Source: Bin87 sp034421995 (lineage in GTDB: Bacteria > Chloroflexota > Dehalococcoidia > Lucifugimonadales > UBA3495). Taken from it: DNA of 64,000 nucleotides. Positions 41,707 through 50,236 of this stretch are shown here, piece after piece; within the stretch, counting starts at the first letter, position 1, and each line of letters opens with the position of its first letter. Position numbers and translations under genes: made by a program. The stretch spans positions 1-64,000 of the forward strand of contig DAOUJY010000040.1 of NCBI GenBank assembly GCA_034421995.1. The letters are read 5' to 3'. Under the pieces are notes generated by a model that was not told where the DNA came from, did not search any database, and was given only the letters and a program-made list of their open reading frames with translations.

Positions 41707-42564
41707 CTATCTCAACGTCAGTAGGTAGTCCACCAGATTATCCACGTCCTCGTCGGACAGGGAGATGCCGGCCATCGTGGCCTGCATCAGTCCTTCCTGG
41801 TAATCCTGGCTGAGGCCGTCGGCAGTGCCGGCGGTGTAGGCGTCGGGTTCCACGATAGATTCCCGGATGTATTCCTCAGCAGACTGTCCGGATACGCGGT
41901 TGCCCGCCGCCGTAGCGATGCCGTCCAGAGGCGGCCCGAGCACCCCCTGGGCTACGCCTTGTACGGTGTGGCATGACGCGCACGCTGCGGTACCAATGAA
42001 CAGGGCCTGCCCGGGGGATGAAGCGGCCGCGGCGCCGGCAGGGGCCGGCGGAGCCACGTCGGCCGGATTCACCGGACCCGGCACCTCTGCCGGCAGCGGA
42101 CGCGCAACCTCTTCGTGTTGCCCCTCCTCGTGGTGCACAGGAGATGGGTCCACCCGCGGCTCGGAGAACTCCCGGGCGTCGATGCGAAACACCCCGAACA
42201 GCAGCACCAAAGAAATCGCCACCACCAGTCCCAATGCCAATCCGGCAACGAATATCTGCCACAACAGCGGGTGCTCGAACTTCAGGTGCATGAAGAAGGC
42301 AACGACGCAGAAGAACTTGATCACCGACAGGATGACCAGCGGCGCGATCACCACGCTGCTGCCTTGCAGCGTTTCGGGTACGATGATCAGAAATTCGATC
42401 AGCGTTATGACGGCCAGGAATATCGCCAGCAGACCGTATTGCTTGAGACCTCCGTGAACACCTTCCGGCACGCGGCCCCAGAAGAACCGCGCTATCCCGG
42501 CGTCTTCGTGGGCAGCGTGTTCCTCGTGGCCCATGGTGGCCTCGTGTCCGGGGTTAGCGCTCAT
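41707..42564 (-). CDS. Cytochrome oxidase subunit IV-like protein fused to cytochrome c
   Basis: 285 residues. The N-terminal 130 residues have three membrane spans (about 42-64, 70-92, 101-125) of the prokaryotic subunit IV (CoxD/CyoD-like) type. A Pro/Ala-rich linker (about 150-185) leads to a C-terminal cytochrome c domain with CASCHT (195-200), and a Met in QATMAGIS that may be the sixth ligand. It closes the coxB-A-C-D order, 22 bases after coxC. Fusion of subunit IV to a c-type haem domain is unusual; it could shuttle electrons to the oxidase. Confidence 0.82.
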   Translation of the reverse strand: MSANPGHEATMGHEEHAAHEDAGIARFFWGRVPEGVHGGLKQYGLLAIFLAVITLIEFLIIVPETLQGSSVVIAPLVILSVIKFFCVVAFFMHLKFEHPLLWQIFVAGLALGLVVAISLVLLFGVFRIDAREFSEPRVDPSPVHHEEGQHEEVARPLPAEVPGPVNPADVAPPAPAGAAAASSPGQALFIGTAACASCHTVQGVAQGVLGPPLDGIATAAGNRVSGQSAEEYIRESIVEPDAYTAGTADGLSQDYQEGLMQATMAGISLSDEDVDNLVDYLLTLR

Positions 42565-42586
42565 CTGGTGGTTGCCTCCTCGAAAC

Positions 42587-43276
42587 CTAGCTGAAAAGTC
42601 CGGTGACCCAGTTCCATCCCTGGACGGCGGCGTGGCCGGCTTCCGCAGGCCCGTCAAATCCGCCAATCAGGTACAGCAGCGTGAAAATCACGATCCAAAC
42701 GATGTCAACAAAGTGCCAGTACAGCCCGGCGATGTCCACGTCCAGGTCGGAAGGACGACCGGCCGGGTTGCGGGCGGCGATGACGACCAGGCACACCAGC
42801 CAGAACAGGCCGAGGGTTACGTGAGCGCCGTGGAAACCGGTCAGCGTGAAGAACGTGCTGCTGAACAGGTTGGTCTCATAGCGCAGCCCTTCAACCCGGA
42901 ACAGGTTGAATTCATACACCTGGAAACCGATGAAGGTGCCGCCCAGAACGATGGTCAGCAGCAGCCATTGGATCAACCGTTTCTGGTTCCCGTTGCGGGC
43001 TGCAGCGACGCCCATCACCATGGCGAAGGAGCTCATCAGAAGCACGAAAGTGCTGACGGTCGTGATGGGGACGTCAATGATGTCCCTGGGATACGGGCCG
43101 ACGATGCTCTGCCCGCGATACACCATGTAGGTGGCGATGAGAGAGCCGAAGAAGAGGCAGTCGGAACCGAGAAACACCCACATCAGGAGTTTCCGGTGAT
43201 TTATACCGGTGGTGGTTTCTTCCTCGTGCGCCGGTGGATGCGCCGGCGGAGCGTGGGTGGTGTCTGCGTGAGCCAA
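42587..43276 (-). CDS. coxC: Cytochrome c oxidase subunit III
   Basis: 229 residues with about five membrane spans. Conserved features are FLGSDCLFFGSLIATYMVYRGQ, LLLTIVLGGTFIGFQVYEF, FFTLTGFHGAHVTLGLFWL (the FHG-x-HVTLG region) and YWHFVDIVWIVIFTLLYL. It supports assembly and proton uptake of the haem-copper oxidase. Located between subunits I and IV. Confidence 0.92.
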   Translation of the reverse strand: MAHADTTHAPPAHPPAHEEETTTGINHRKLLMWVFLGSDCLFFGSLIATYMVYRGQSIVGPYPRDIIDVPITTVSTFVLLMSSFAMVMGVAAARNGNQKRLIQWLLLTIVLGGTFIGFQVYEFNLFRVEGLRYETNLFSSTFFTLTGFHGAHVTLGLFWLVCLVVIAARNPAGRPSDLDVDIAGLYWHFVDIVWIVIFTLLYLIGGFDGPAEAGHAAVQGWNWVTGLFS

Positions 43277-43327
43277 CGCGCTTCTCCTGACTGATTATCG
43301 TGGCAATTGGTAACGGGCCGTCGGCCG

Positions 43328-45202
43328 TCAGTGGTGGCCCTCAGCCTCGTGGTGTTCTGCCGTGGCCGGTTCGTTGGACCAGCCGATGACGCCAATGATC
43401 GTGATCAGGCCGCCGACGATGGCAACGGGGAACCGGATATAGTCCCAGCCAACGTCGATCAGGAACCCGCCGGCCAACCAGGCCACGCCGAAGGACGCCA
43501 CCAGCGGCCAGTAGGACGGGCTGGGCATATGGATGGTGCTGGGGTCAACGTGCGGCTCCCCTTGCGTGATGGGTTCGCCACGGGCCGCCGCTTCGCGCTT
43601 GGTGATCCAGTAGGCGTCCTGGCCCCGCACGATGGGGATTTCGGCGAAGTTGTACGCCGGCGGCGGTGAGGAGATGCTCCACTCCAGGGTGGGCGCGTCC
43701 CAGGGGTCATGTCCCGCCGGCTCGCCCCGCTTGATGCTGCGGAAGAAGTTGTGGATGAACACCAGCAGGCTGATGACGATGACGAAGTAGCCGATGGTAG
43801 CCAGCAGGTTCATGCTTTCCCAGCCGAAGCCCTCGGCGTAGGTGTAGATGCGCCGGGGCATCCCGTTCATGCCGGAATAGTGCATGGGGAAGAAGGTCAG
43901 GTTCATGCCGATAAACATCAGCCAGAAATGCACCTTGCCCAGCGTCTCGTGATACATCCGGCCGGTAATCTTGGGATACCAGTAGTAGATGCCGGAGAAG
44001 ATGCCGAAGATGGCGCCGCCGAAGAGCACGTAGTGGAGGTGGGCGACGATGTAGTAGGTGTCCTGCTGCTGGAAGTCGGAGGGTGAAACGGCGTGAGAAA
44101 CGCCGGTCAGTCCGCCGACGATAAACAGCGCGACGAAACCAATTGCCATCAGCATGGGTGTCTTCAAATCGATTGAGCCGTTCCACATGGTGCCCAGCCA
44201 GTTGAATATCTTCACGCCGGTCGGGACGGCGATCAGCATGGTTGTGATCGTGAACACCGAGTTGGCGATGGGACCCAATCCCGACGTGAACATATGGTGG
44301 CTCCACACCGCCCAGCTCATGATTGCGATGACAATACCGGAGAACACCACCACCGGGTAGCCGAACAGAGGTTTGCGGCTGAAGGTGGGGATGATCTCGG
44401 ACACCACCCCCATGGCGGGCAGGATGAGGATGTACACCTCAGGATGGCCGAAGAGCCAGAACAGGTGCTGCCAGAGGATGGGGTCGCCGCCGGCGGCGGT
44501 GTTGAAGAAGTTCGCTCCGAACTGGCGGTCGGCGGTCAGCTCGATCAGTGCCACCGTGATGATTGGGAAGGCCAGCACCAGCAGAATGCTGGTGACCAGC
44601 GTCATCCACACGAACACCGGCATCCGCATCAGCGACATCCCCGGCGCGCGCATATTGATGATGGTAACGATGAAGTTGAAGCCGGCTGCCAAAGATGCCA
44701 CGCCCAGCACCTGGAGGCTCAGCGCCCAGAAGTCCAGGCCCTTGCCCTCGCTGAAGGGAGCGGCGGTCAAGTTGGCGTAGGAGAACCAGCCGGCATCGGG
44801 AACCTGGCCGATCAGGAAGCCGGCGTGCATCAACAGGGCGCCGAACAGGAACGTCCAATAGGAGAAAGCGTTCAGGCGCGGAAATGCCACGTCCCGCGCG
44901 CCGATCATCAACGGAACCAGGAAGTTGAAGAAGGTGGCGCCGAAGGGCATGATCACCATGAAAACCATGGTGGTCCCGTGCATGGTGAACATCGCGTTGA
45001 ACCAATCGGCGGACACCATTGAGGCGTCAGAGGTGGCCAACTGCACCCGCATAATGCCGGCTTCGATGCCGCCCACGATGAAGAAAATGAAGGCGGAGAC
45101 ACCGTACAACGCTCCAATGCGTTTGTGGTCAACTGTGGTCAACCAGCTCCACAAGCCGGTGTAAGTCGTCGGGCGGGGTATGACGCCGGTGATGGTTACC
45201 AT
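43328..45202 (-). CDS. coxA: Cytochrome c oxidase subunit I
   Basis: 624 residues. Haem and copper ligands are clear: MHGTTMVFM (low-spin haem a His), WQHLFWLFGHPEVYILILPAMG (CuB His cross-linked Tyr), WSHHMFTSG (CuB histidines) and YYIVAHLHYVLFGG (haem a3 and haem a His). Twelve or so spans, with extra C-terminal soluble tail of about 90 residues (RGEPAGHDPWDAPTLEW onwards). The HPEVY and long tail fit the A-type/caa3 group. It reduces O2 to water and pumps protons. Confidence 0.95.
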   Translation of the reverse strand: MVTITGVIPRPTTYTGLWSWLTTVDHKRIGALYGVSAFIFFIVGGIEAGIMRVQLATSDASMVSADWFNAMFTMHGTTMVFMVIMPFGATFFNFLVPLMIGARDVAFPRLNAFSYWTFLFGALLMHAGFLIGQVPDAGWFSYANLTAAPFSEGKGLDFWALSLQVLGVASLAAGFNFIVTIINMRAPGMSLMRMPVFVWMTLVTSILLVLAFPIITVALIELTADRQFGANFFNTAAGGDPILWQHLFWLFGHPEVYILILPAMGVVSEIIPTFSRKPLFGYPVVVFSGIVIAIMSWAVWSHHMFTSGLGPIANSVFTITTMLIAVPTGVKIFNWLGTMWNGSIDLKTPMLMAIGFVALFIVGGLTGVSHAVSPSDFQQQDTYYIVAHLHYVLFGGAIFGIFSGIYYWYPKITGRMYHETLGKVHFWLMFIGMNLTFFPMHYSGMNGMPRRIYTYAEGFGWESMNLLATIGYFVIVISLLVFIHNFFRSIKRGEPAGHDPWDAPTLEWSISSPPPAYNFAEIPIVRGQDAYWITKREAAARGEPITQGEPHVDPSTIHMPSPSYWPLVASFGVAWLAGGFLIDVGWDYIRFPVAIVGGLITIIGVIGWSNEPATAEHHEAEGHH

Positions 45203-45346
45203 GGTTCAGGTCCTCCGCTTCGGCTCGGTCGGTATTACGATGCGTTAGCGGCGATGGATTGCAAGACGGTAGTTCAGGTTTGCTGTCGTGGACTTTCAGC
45301 GGTGGCGGTGGTGCGATCCTGTTCTAATATATCGCACCAACCCTGC

Positions 45347-46747
45347 TTACTTCTGCGCCATCAGGTATTCAACCAAATCGCTGAGTTGAGCCTCGGTGAG
45401 ATCGGCTCGATGGTCCTGGCGGGTCTGGTAAACTTCGGCCAATTCGGACATTCGATTGCCTTGTTTGATCGAATCGGGATCACGGAGCCACTGACGCAGG
45501 GTTTCCCGATTGAGGTCCACTAGGCCGGCGCCGATGGTGGTTCGGTCGCCCAAATCGGTCAGGTTCGGAGCGGCAAACGCCGTGGGAGGTTCGTTGCCCG
45601 TGCGGACGTCCAGCAGCCTCTCTTTTGCGGGCTTGTCCAGCCACTTGGTATATTCGATGAAAGTCTTCATTCGAGCGTGCTGGACACCCTCGCCGGTTTC
45701 TGGGTTCACGGTGTCCGGAGCCCCGACTGTGTGGCAAGTTACACAAGCACCACCACCTTGTTCAGTCCCTTGAAGGAACACCAATTGGCCTCGGGTGGCT
45801 TCCGTGGACAGGGGTTCCGCCAGCTCGCCACCCCAGCCGTTGACCCAGGCCTGGTAATCAATTTCCTCGAGAACGTGTACCCGGAACTTCATCTGGGCGT
45901 GGGCGGTGCCGCAGAACTCGGCGCATTGTCCATAGTACATCCCGGTCTCTTCGGCCAGGAACCACAGTTTATTAGTGCGCGTGGGAACTACGTCCTGCTT
46001 GCCGACCAGTTTGGGAATCCAGAAACTGTGAATTACGTCGTCGCTCTTGAGTTCCATGATGACGGGGGTATTGACCGGAACGCGCATTTCATTGGCCGTA
46101 GTGACCAGTTCGCATCCCTCCTCACCGGGCATATTGCACACTCCCTCGTTGGGCAGACCGTCTTCATAACGGAATTCCCACCACCATTGATGGCCCACAG
46201 CCTCCACGACCAGAGGCTCTTTACCTTCCGCGCGGGCCAACTTTACCGCTTCGCCCGGTTCCAGTTCGAATAGGACGATTACCGACCAAACACCCAGCCC
46301 CAAAATTAGGATGGTGGGCACGATGGTCCAGGCGATCTCCAGCGGAGTGTGCCCGTGGGTCTGCGGTGGCAGCGGATCACCGGGCTTGCGGCGGAAACGG
46401 ACGGCGGCGTAGAGCAGGGCGCCCTCCACCAGCACGAACACCACCACCATCGTCCACAGGAGAACGTTGAACAGCAGGAGCTGCTCGCGCGCTACCGGCC
46501 CCTTGGCCCCTTCCAGAGACCAGGGAGTGGGGGCAAGGATGGACTGGTGGGCGTCAGAGTCGCACCCGACCGCGGCCAGCAACAGCATCACCCCGAGGAC
46601 CGGCAACATCAGCAGCGGCCACCGGCTGCGCCGGCGGGCAGGGGCATTGGCCGTAGGGTTCACTGGAGTATCACCGTTTGGTATGGGGCCATGCCCCTTA
46701 GTGGAATTGTTAGGTGAGTCTTCCGCAGAGAAGGGCAGCAGCCCCAT
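45347..46747 (-). CDS. coxB: Cytochrome c oxidase subunit II with C-terminal cytochrome c
   Basis: 466 residues. The N-terminus has a lipoprotein-like segment LLAAVGCDSDAHQ, then two membrane spans, and the CuA domain with VEAVGHQWWWEFRYED, DDVIHSFWIPKL and GQCAEFCGTAHAQM (the CuA Cys-x3-Cys-His-Met site). A C-terminal cytochrome c domain carries GGACVTCHTVG, giving a caa3-type subunit II. The ATG at 46747 was preferred to the TTG at 46783. First gene of the oxidase operon, behind the promoter at 46814-46842. Confidence 0.93.
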   Translation of the reverse strand: MGLLPFSAEDSPNNSTKGHGPIPNGDTPVNPTANAPARRRSRWPLLMLPVLGVMLLLAAVGCDSDAHQSILAPTPWSLEGAKGPVAREQLLLFNVLLWTMVVVFVLVEGALLYAAVRFRRKPGDPLPPQTHGHTPLEIAWTIVPTILILGLGVWSVIVLFELEPGEAVKLARAEGKEPLVVEAVGHQWWWEFRYEDGLPNEGVCNMPGEEGCELVTTANEMRVPVNTPVIMELKSDDVIHSFWIPKLVGKQDVVPTRTNKLWFLAEETGMYYGQCAEFCGTAHAQMKFRVHVLEEIDYQAWVNGWGGELAEPLSTEATRGQLVFLQGTEQGGGACVTCHTVGAPDTVNPETGEGVQHARMKTFIEYTKWLDKPAKERLLDVRTGNEPPTAFAAPNLTDLGDRTTIGAGLVDLNRETLRQWLRDPDSIKQGNRMSELAEVYQTRQDHRADLTEAQLSDLVEYLMAQK

Positions 46748-46813
46748 CGTGAACCCCCGGATACTTCGACCGCACTCGGACAAAGTATGTGCAAAATTTC
46801 ACTAGCGGCGGTA

Positions 46814-46842
46814 ACGATAGCACAAGCGCCTATGGCTGTCAA
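46814..46842 (-). promoter_or_regulatory. Near-consensus promoter of the cox operon
   Basis: On the minus strand: a perfect TTGACA (46837-46842), a 17-base spacer, and TATCGT (46814-46819) with an upstream TGC that forms an extended -10. Transcription would start near 46807, about 60 bases before the coxB ATG. Confidence 0.75.
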
Positions 46843-46945
46843 TTTGCCTGACGCCTCGGCCGCCGGATTTTGTGGTAGGTTGGCGCCGTCTGCAAGGCAA
46901 GCCGGTGGCCTAAAATAGCGTCAACACCGTTACACGGGAGGAGCG

Positions 46946-47260
46946 ATGATGATAGTCACCGTGACGCCGGAACTGCGGGCGAGCATCGCCGAGTTCTGCC
47001 AAAGAAAGGGCATCGCCAAATTCGCCTTGTTCGACCCCGACCTGCAAGGCCGCCCCAATCCGCACGTGGATGTCTATGCCCTGGTGGAGTTTGCCCCCGG
47101 TGTGCAAGCAACCGATTTTTCGTGGTGGTATGGGGACTTGGAGGAAGAACTGGAGAAAATCGTCGGCTACCGGACGGGAGTGCGCACGGCGTCGGAGGTA
47201 CGACGGACACGTTTGGACGACATCGTGGCGGCTGCGGAAGTGCTGTATGCGTCGGCGTGA
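46946..47260 (+). CDS. MntA-like nucleotidyltransferase with lost catalytic motif
   Basis: 104 residues that follow the MntA antitoxin family in overall pattern (IAEFCQRKGIAKFALFD, VDVYALVEFAP, VGYRTGVRTASEV, AAEVLYA). The active-site motif is degraded: the usual GS pair is Asp30-Pro31 and the first catalytic Asp of SDxD is His40 (PHVDV), with only Asp42 left. Adenylylation of a HepT partner therefore seems unlikely; it could act only by binding. GGAGGAG before the ATG. The next gene overlaps its end by 14 bases. Confidence 0.75.
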   Translation: MMIVTVTPELRASIAEFCQRKGIAKFALFDPDLQGRPNPHVDVYALVEFAPGVQATDFSWWYGDLEEELEKIVGYRTGVRTASEVRRTRLDDIVAAAEVLYASA

Positions 47261-47588
47261 CGATGCTGACCGATTGAACGATATGCTCCGCTACGCCGAA
47301 CTCGCCATCGTTGTGCTGGACGGCGATAGTTTGGAGCAATTGGAGCAGAATGTAATCAAAAGCGCCGCTTTGTCCAAGTTCGTGGAGAACGTGGGTGAAG
47401 CGGCCTACAAGTCAGACCCCGCCGCACTGGCTCAATACCCGCAAGTCGATTGGCCTCGCTTGATCGGGATGCGGCATCGGCTGGTTCACGAATACTACAA
47501 CATCCGCCTCGACATCTTGCACGACGCTATCGTGAATTACCTGCCGGCGCTTATCAGGGACTTAACCGGAATGGGACGGAGCCCCTGA
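47247..47588 (+). CDS. HepT-like (HEPN, DUF86) toxin-family protein
   Basis: 113 residues of the HEPN/DUF86 group. The R-x4-H-x-Y motif is intact at Arg76-His81-Tyr83 (RHRLVHEYYNI); in the HepT/MntA system this Tyr is the residue modified by MntA and the Arg/His pair cuts RNA. Other features are IGMRHRLVHEYY and a preceding AALSKFVENVGEAA helix. The ATG at 47247 lies within the end of the mntA-like gene (14-base overlap), so translation is coupled. Confidence 0.78.
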   Translation: MRRRDDADRLNDMLRYAELAIVVLDGDSLEQLEQNVIKSAALSKFVENVGEAAYKSDPAALAQYPQVDWPRLIGMRHRLVHEYYNIRLDILHDAIVNYLPALIRDLTGMGRSP

Positions 47589-47620
47589 CCAATTCGGGAA
47601 ACCGGCGCATCAAACTACGC

Positions 47621-48577
47621 TCACGCGACCACGCTATCCACCATCACTGCCACGAAAAGCAACGCAAGATAAGCCAGCGAATAGAGATATGCGGCCTTGG
47701 CCCGACCTCGCTCGTCGCGCCGCCAGAGCCGCCACGACAGCCAGATGAACGGCGCTCCCAACGCTGCCGCCGACGCCGAATAGACCCAACCAACCTGCGG
47801 AAGCAGGGCGAACATCAACGTCAGCCCGGTCAGGGCGATGGAATACAGAAAGATATGCAGGGCGGTCTGCCGTCGGGAAGACACCACCGGCAGCATGGGG
47901 ACGCCGGCACGTTGATAATCCGTTTGAATCAGCAGGGAAAGCGCCCAGAAATGGGGCGGTGTCCAGAAAAAAACGATGGCGAACAGATAGACCGCCGGCA
48001 GATCCAAACTTCCGGTCACCGCGGCCCAACCCACCATGGGCGGAATGGCGCCGGCCGCGCCGCCGATCACTATGTTGTTGGGAGTGGTGCGCTTTAACCA
48101 CATGGTATAGACGAACACGTAGAAAAGGCTGGCGATTATGGTCAATCCCGCCGCCAGCAGGTTGACCAGCACCGCCAGCAACGCGAAGGAAACCAGGTTC
48201 AGCCCGACCCCGAAGGCCAGCGCGTAGCGAGGGGCTACCCGATCTCCCGCCACCGGACGCCCCTGGGTCCGTCGCATGTCCCGGTCGATGTCCCGGTCCA
48301 GAAAGTGATTGACGGCATTTGCGCCGCCGGAGGCCAGCGCGCCGCCGACCCACACCAAGGCCAGCAGAGTCAGGGATGGCAGGCCCTGTTCCGCCAGGAA
48401 CATCCCGCCAGCCGCAGTTACCAGCAGCAACGAGATGATTTTCGGTTTGGTCAGCGCGAGGAAATCTCGCGCTACCGCCAACACGGTCGGGCGGTTGGGC
48501 AGGACTGAGGCGCCCCCAACCGGCTCCGGCTCGGCGGGGTTGGCATCAGGCCCGAATTGCGGCGCGCTACTGGCCAT
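47621..48577 (-). CDS. ctaB: Protohaem IX farnesyltransferase
   Basis: 318 residues, UbiA-type prenyltransferase. The first aspartate-rich motif is NHFLDRDIDRDMRRTQGRPV (N-x3-D-x3-D), a second is WTPPHFWALSLLIQTDYQRAGVPMLPV, and about eight to nine membrane spans surround them. It farnesylates haem B to haem O for the adjacent oxidase. The start overlaps ctaA by 11 bases (48567-48577). Confidence 0.93.
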   Translation of the reverse strand: MASSAPQFGPDANPAEPEPVGGASVLPNRPTVLAVARDFLALTKPKIISLLLVTAAGGMFLAEQGLPSLTLLALVWVGGALASGGANAVNHFLDRDIDRDMRRTQGRPVAGDRVAPRYALAFGVGLNLVSFALLAVLVNLLAAGLTIIASLFYVFVYTMWLKRTTPNNIVIGGAAGAIPPMVGWAAVTGSLDLPAVYLFAIVFFWTPPHFWALSLLIQTDYQRAGVPMLPVVSSRRQTALHIFLYSIALTGLTLMFALLPQVGWVYSASAAALGAPFIWLSWRLWRRDERGRAKAAYLYSLAYLALLFVAVMVDSVVA

Positions 48578-49565
48578 TTCCCTCGGTCGAACCCCCGGAA
48601 TTACGAGAAGTCGCCAGCGTGTCTCCCCATTTGGTACGCGCGTTCATGTAGGCGATTATCGCCATCCCGGCCGCCGCCGTCCACACGGCGGTGGCGGCGG
48701 TCAGGTGCAACGCCCGCCAATGGGCCTGGAAGTCCAGCCAGATGGTGGCGGCTCCCACCACAATCTGCGCGACGAAAGCAACCATGGACAGCATCGCCAA
48801 CCACCACAGCGAGGTCCCTCTGGCTCCGGCGACGGCGGAGCGCCACACTGCATAGATCAGCAGCGCGCCCAATGCCAATACCACGTACCGGTGGAACATG
48901 TGGACTGCGGTCAGGTGATTCATGGGAAACGCCTGGCCCTGGCAGAGCGGCCAGGTAACGCAGGCGCCGGTCGCGCCCATGGCCGTGACTACCGCGCCGG
49001 AAATTATGACGGCATACACGCCCAGAGCCCCAGCAATCGCCCAGCGATGGTAACCGTTTCCGGCCACCCCAGAAGATCCGTTTCCGGTTAGGGCGATGGG
49101 AGTACGAAACGCGGCGATCATTATAAAAAGGCACGTCGCCATCAGCGCCTCGGCGGTGGCCAGGTGCAGCGCGGTGATCTCTCCGGGCAGGTGCGTCAAC
49201 ACCGTCACTCCACCCAGCAAACCCTGGACAATCAACATCGGGACGGAAACGGCGGCGGGTATCCAGACCCACCGATCCCGGCGGTAACGCGCCAACGCCA
49301 CGATAGCGGTGACCAGTACCAACGGACCGACGATGACCGACGCCACAAAACGATGCGTGTATTCAATGACGGCGGTATATTCCCACGGTGGCAACACCTT
49401 GCCGTAGCAAAGCGGCCAGTCGGGACACCCCAGGCCGGAGCCGGTGACCCGTACCACACCGCCCAGGATGACCAGCACGAACACCGAGACTACCGTTGCG
49501 GTAGCCAGACCCTGCAACCAGGTCAGGCGACGCCTACCGGGAGTGGTAATGCCGACGGCAGCCAT
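48567..49565 (-). CDS. ctaA: Haem A synthase
   Basis: 332 residues with eight membrane spans. The GCPDWPLCYGKVLPP loop supplies the Cys pair, EYTHRFVASVIVG and HLATAEALMATCLF carry haem-ligand histidines, and the second half repeats the pattern (CVTWPLCQGQAFPMNHLTAVHMFHRYV). Oxidises the haem O methyl group to the formyl of haem A. With ctaB it serves the oxidase encoded about 2 kb downstream. Confidence 0.93.
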   Translation of the reverse strand: MAAVGITTPGRRRLTWLQGLATATVVSVFVLVILGGVVRVTGSGLGCPDWPLCYGKVLPPWEYTAVIEYTHRFVASVIVGPLVLVTAIVALARYRRDRWVWIPAAVSVPMLIVQGLLGGVTVLTHLPGEITALHLATAEALMATCLFIMIAAFRTPIALTGNGSSGVAGNGYHRWAIAGALGVYAVIISGAVVTAMGATGACVTWPLCQGQAFPMNHLTAVHMFHRYVVLALGALLIYAVWRSAVAGARGTSLWWLAMLSMVAFVAQIVVGAATIWLDFQAHWRALHLTAATAVWTAAAGMAIIAYMNARTKWGDTLATSRNSGGSTEGNGQ

Positions 49566-49729
49566 ATACGGTTATCTTGGTGGTCGGCCGCCAAGCGTCT
49601 GCTTGCATCGTCAACGGCCATACATTCATCATAAAGCACGACCGTCTGTTTTGCTACAATCGCCTTCCCTCCTTGGTAGCTCTTCCTCCTTTAACGGTTG
49701 CGCATCATCCTAGGACCTCCGGCATCACG

Positions 49730-50125
49730 TTGTCGAAACCAACAATTATTGCGTTAAGGGCACGCCAATGCCGGCCATGGATCGCGGCGGCGATATTCGC
49801 CCTTGTGCTGGCTGGCATCTTGGTTTGTAGCAGCGAACCGCAACCCGGAGGGCCCGGACATGGTGATGGAGACACGCTGTTTCCAAAACTCCCCAAAGTG
49901 ACCGGCCACATCGACCGGGTGGACGCCAACCCCTACAACCCCCGATATTTTCAGACGCTCGAAATCACCGACGCGGACGGCCGAAACTGGCAGTTCCAGT
50001 CGGAGGGATGGGTCGGCGTATCGGCGGGCCATCTGAAAGACCACCAAATACAGGGGACGCCGATCACGGTGTGGTACGAAAACCGGGACGATGGGAACCT
50101 TCTGGCGCGTTTCGTGGGTGATTGA
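49730..50125 (+). CDS. Small membrane-anchored or lipoprotein-like hypothetical protein
   Basis: 131 residues if a TTG at 49730 is the start; the frame is open further back and no ATG fits well. A hydrophobic stretch IAAAIFALVLAGILVCSSEP ends with a Cys that could be lipidated. The rest is a soluble beta domain (GHIDRVDANPYNPRYFQTLEITDADGRNWQFQ, then TPITVWYENRDDGNLLARFVGD) of the small OB-like secreted type. Divergent from ctaA. Function unknown; start uncertain. Confidence 0.5.
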   Translation: MSKPTIIALRARQCRPWIAAAIFALVLAGILVCSSEPQPGGPGHGDGDTLFPKLPKVTGHIDRVDANPYNPRYFQTLEITDADGRNWQFQSEGWVGVSAGHLKDHQIQGTPITVWYENRDDGNLLARFVGD

Positions 50126-50236
50126 CCGCGTTCTCACCGGATGGCAGACCGGCGTGGTTGCCCCTGCGCCCTGTCTTGCCCTAAACTGGCGCCCAATTAG
50201 CAGTCCCAATCACTCTCCAATACAGGAGGCTTTCCG

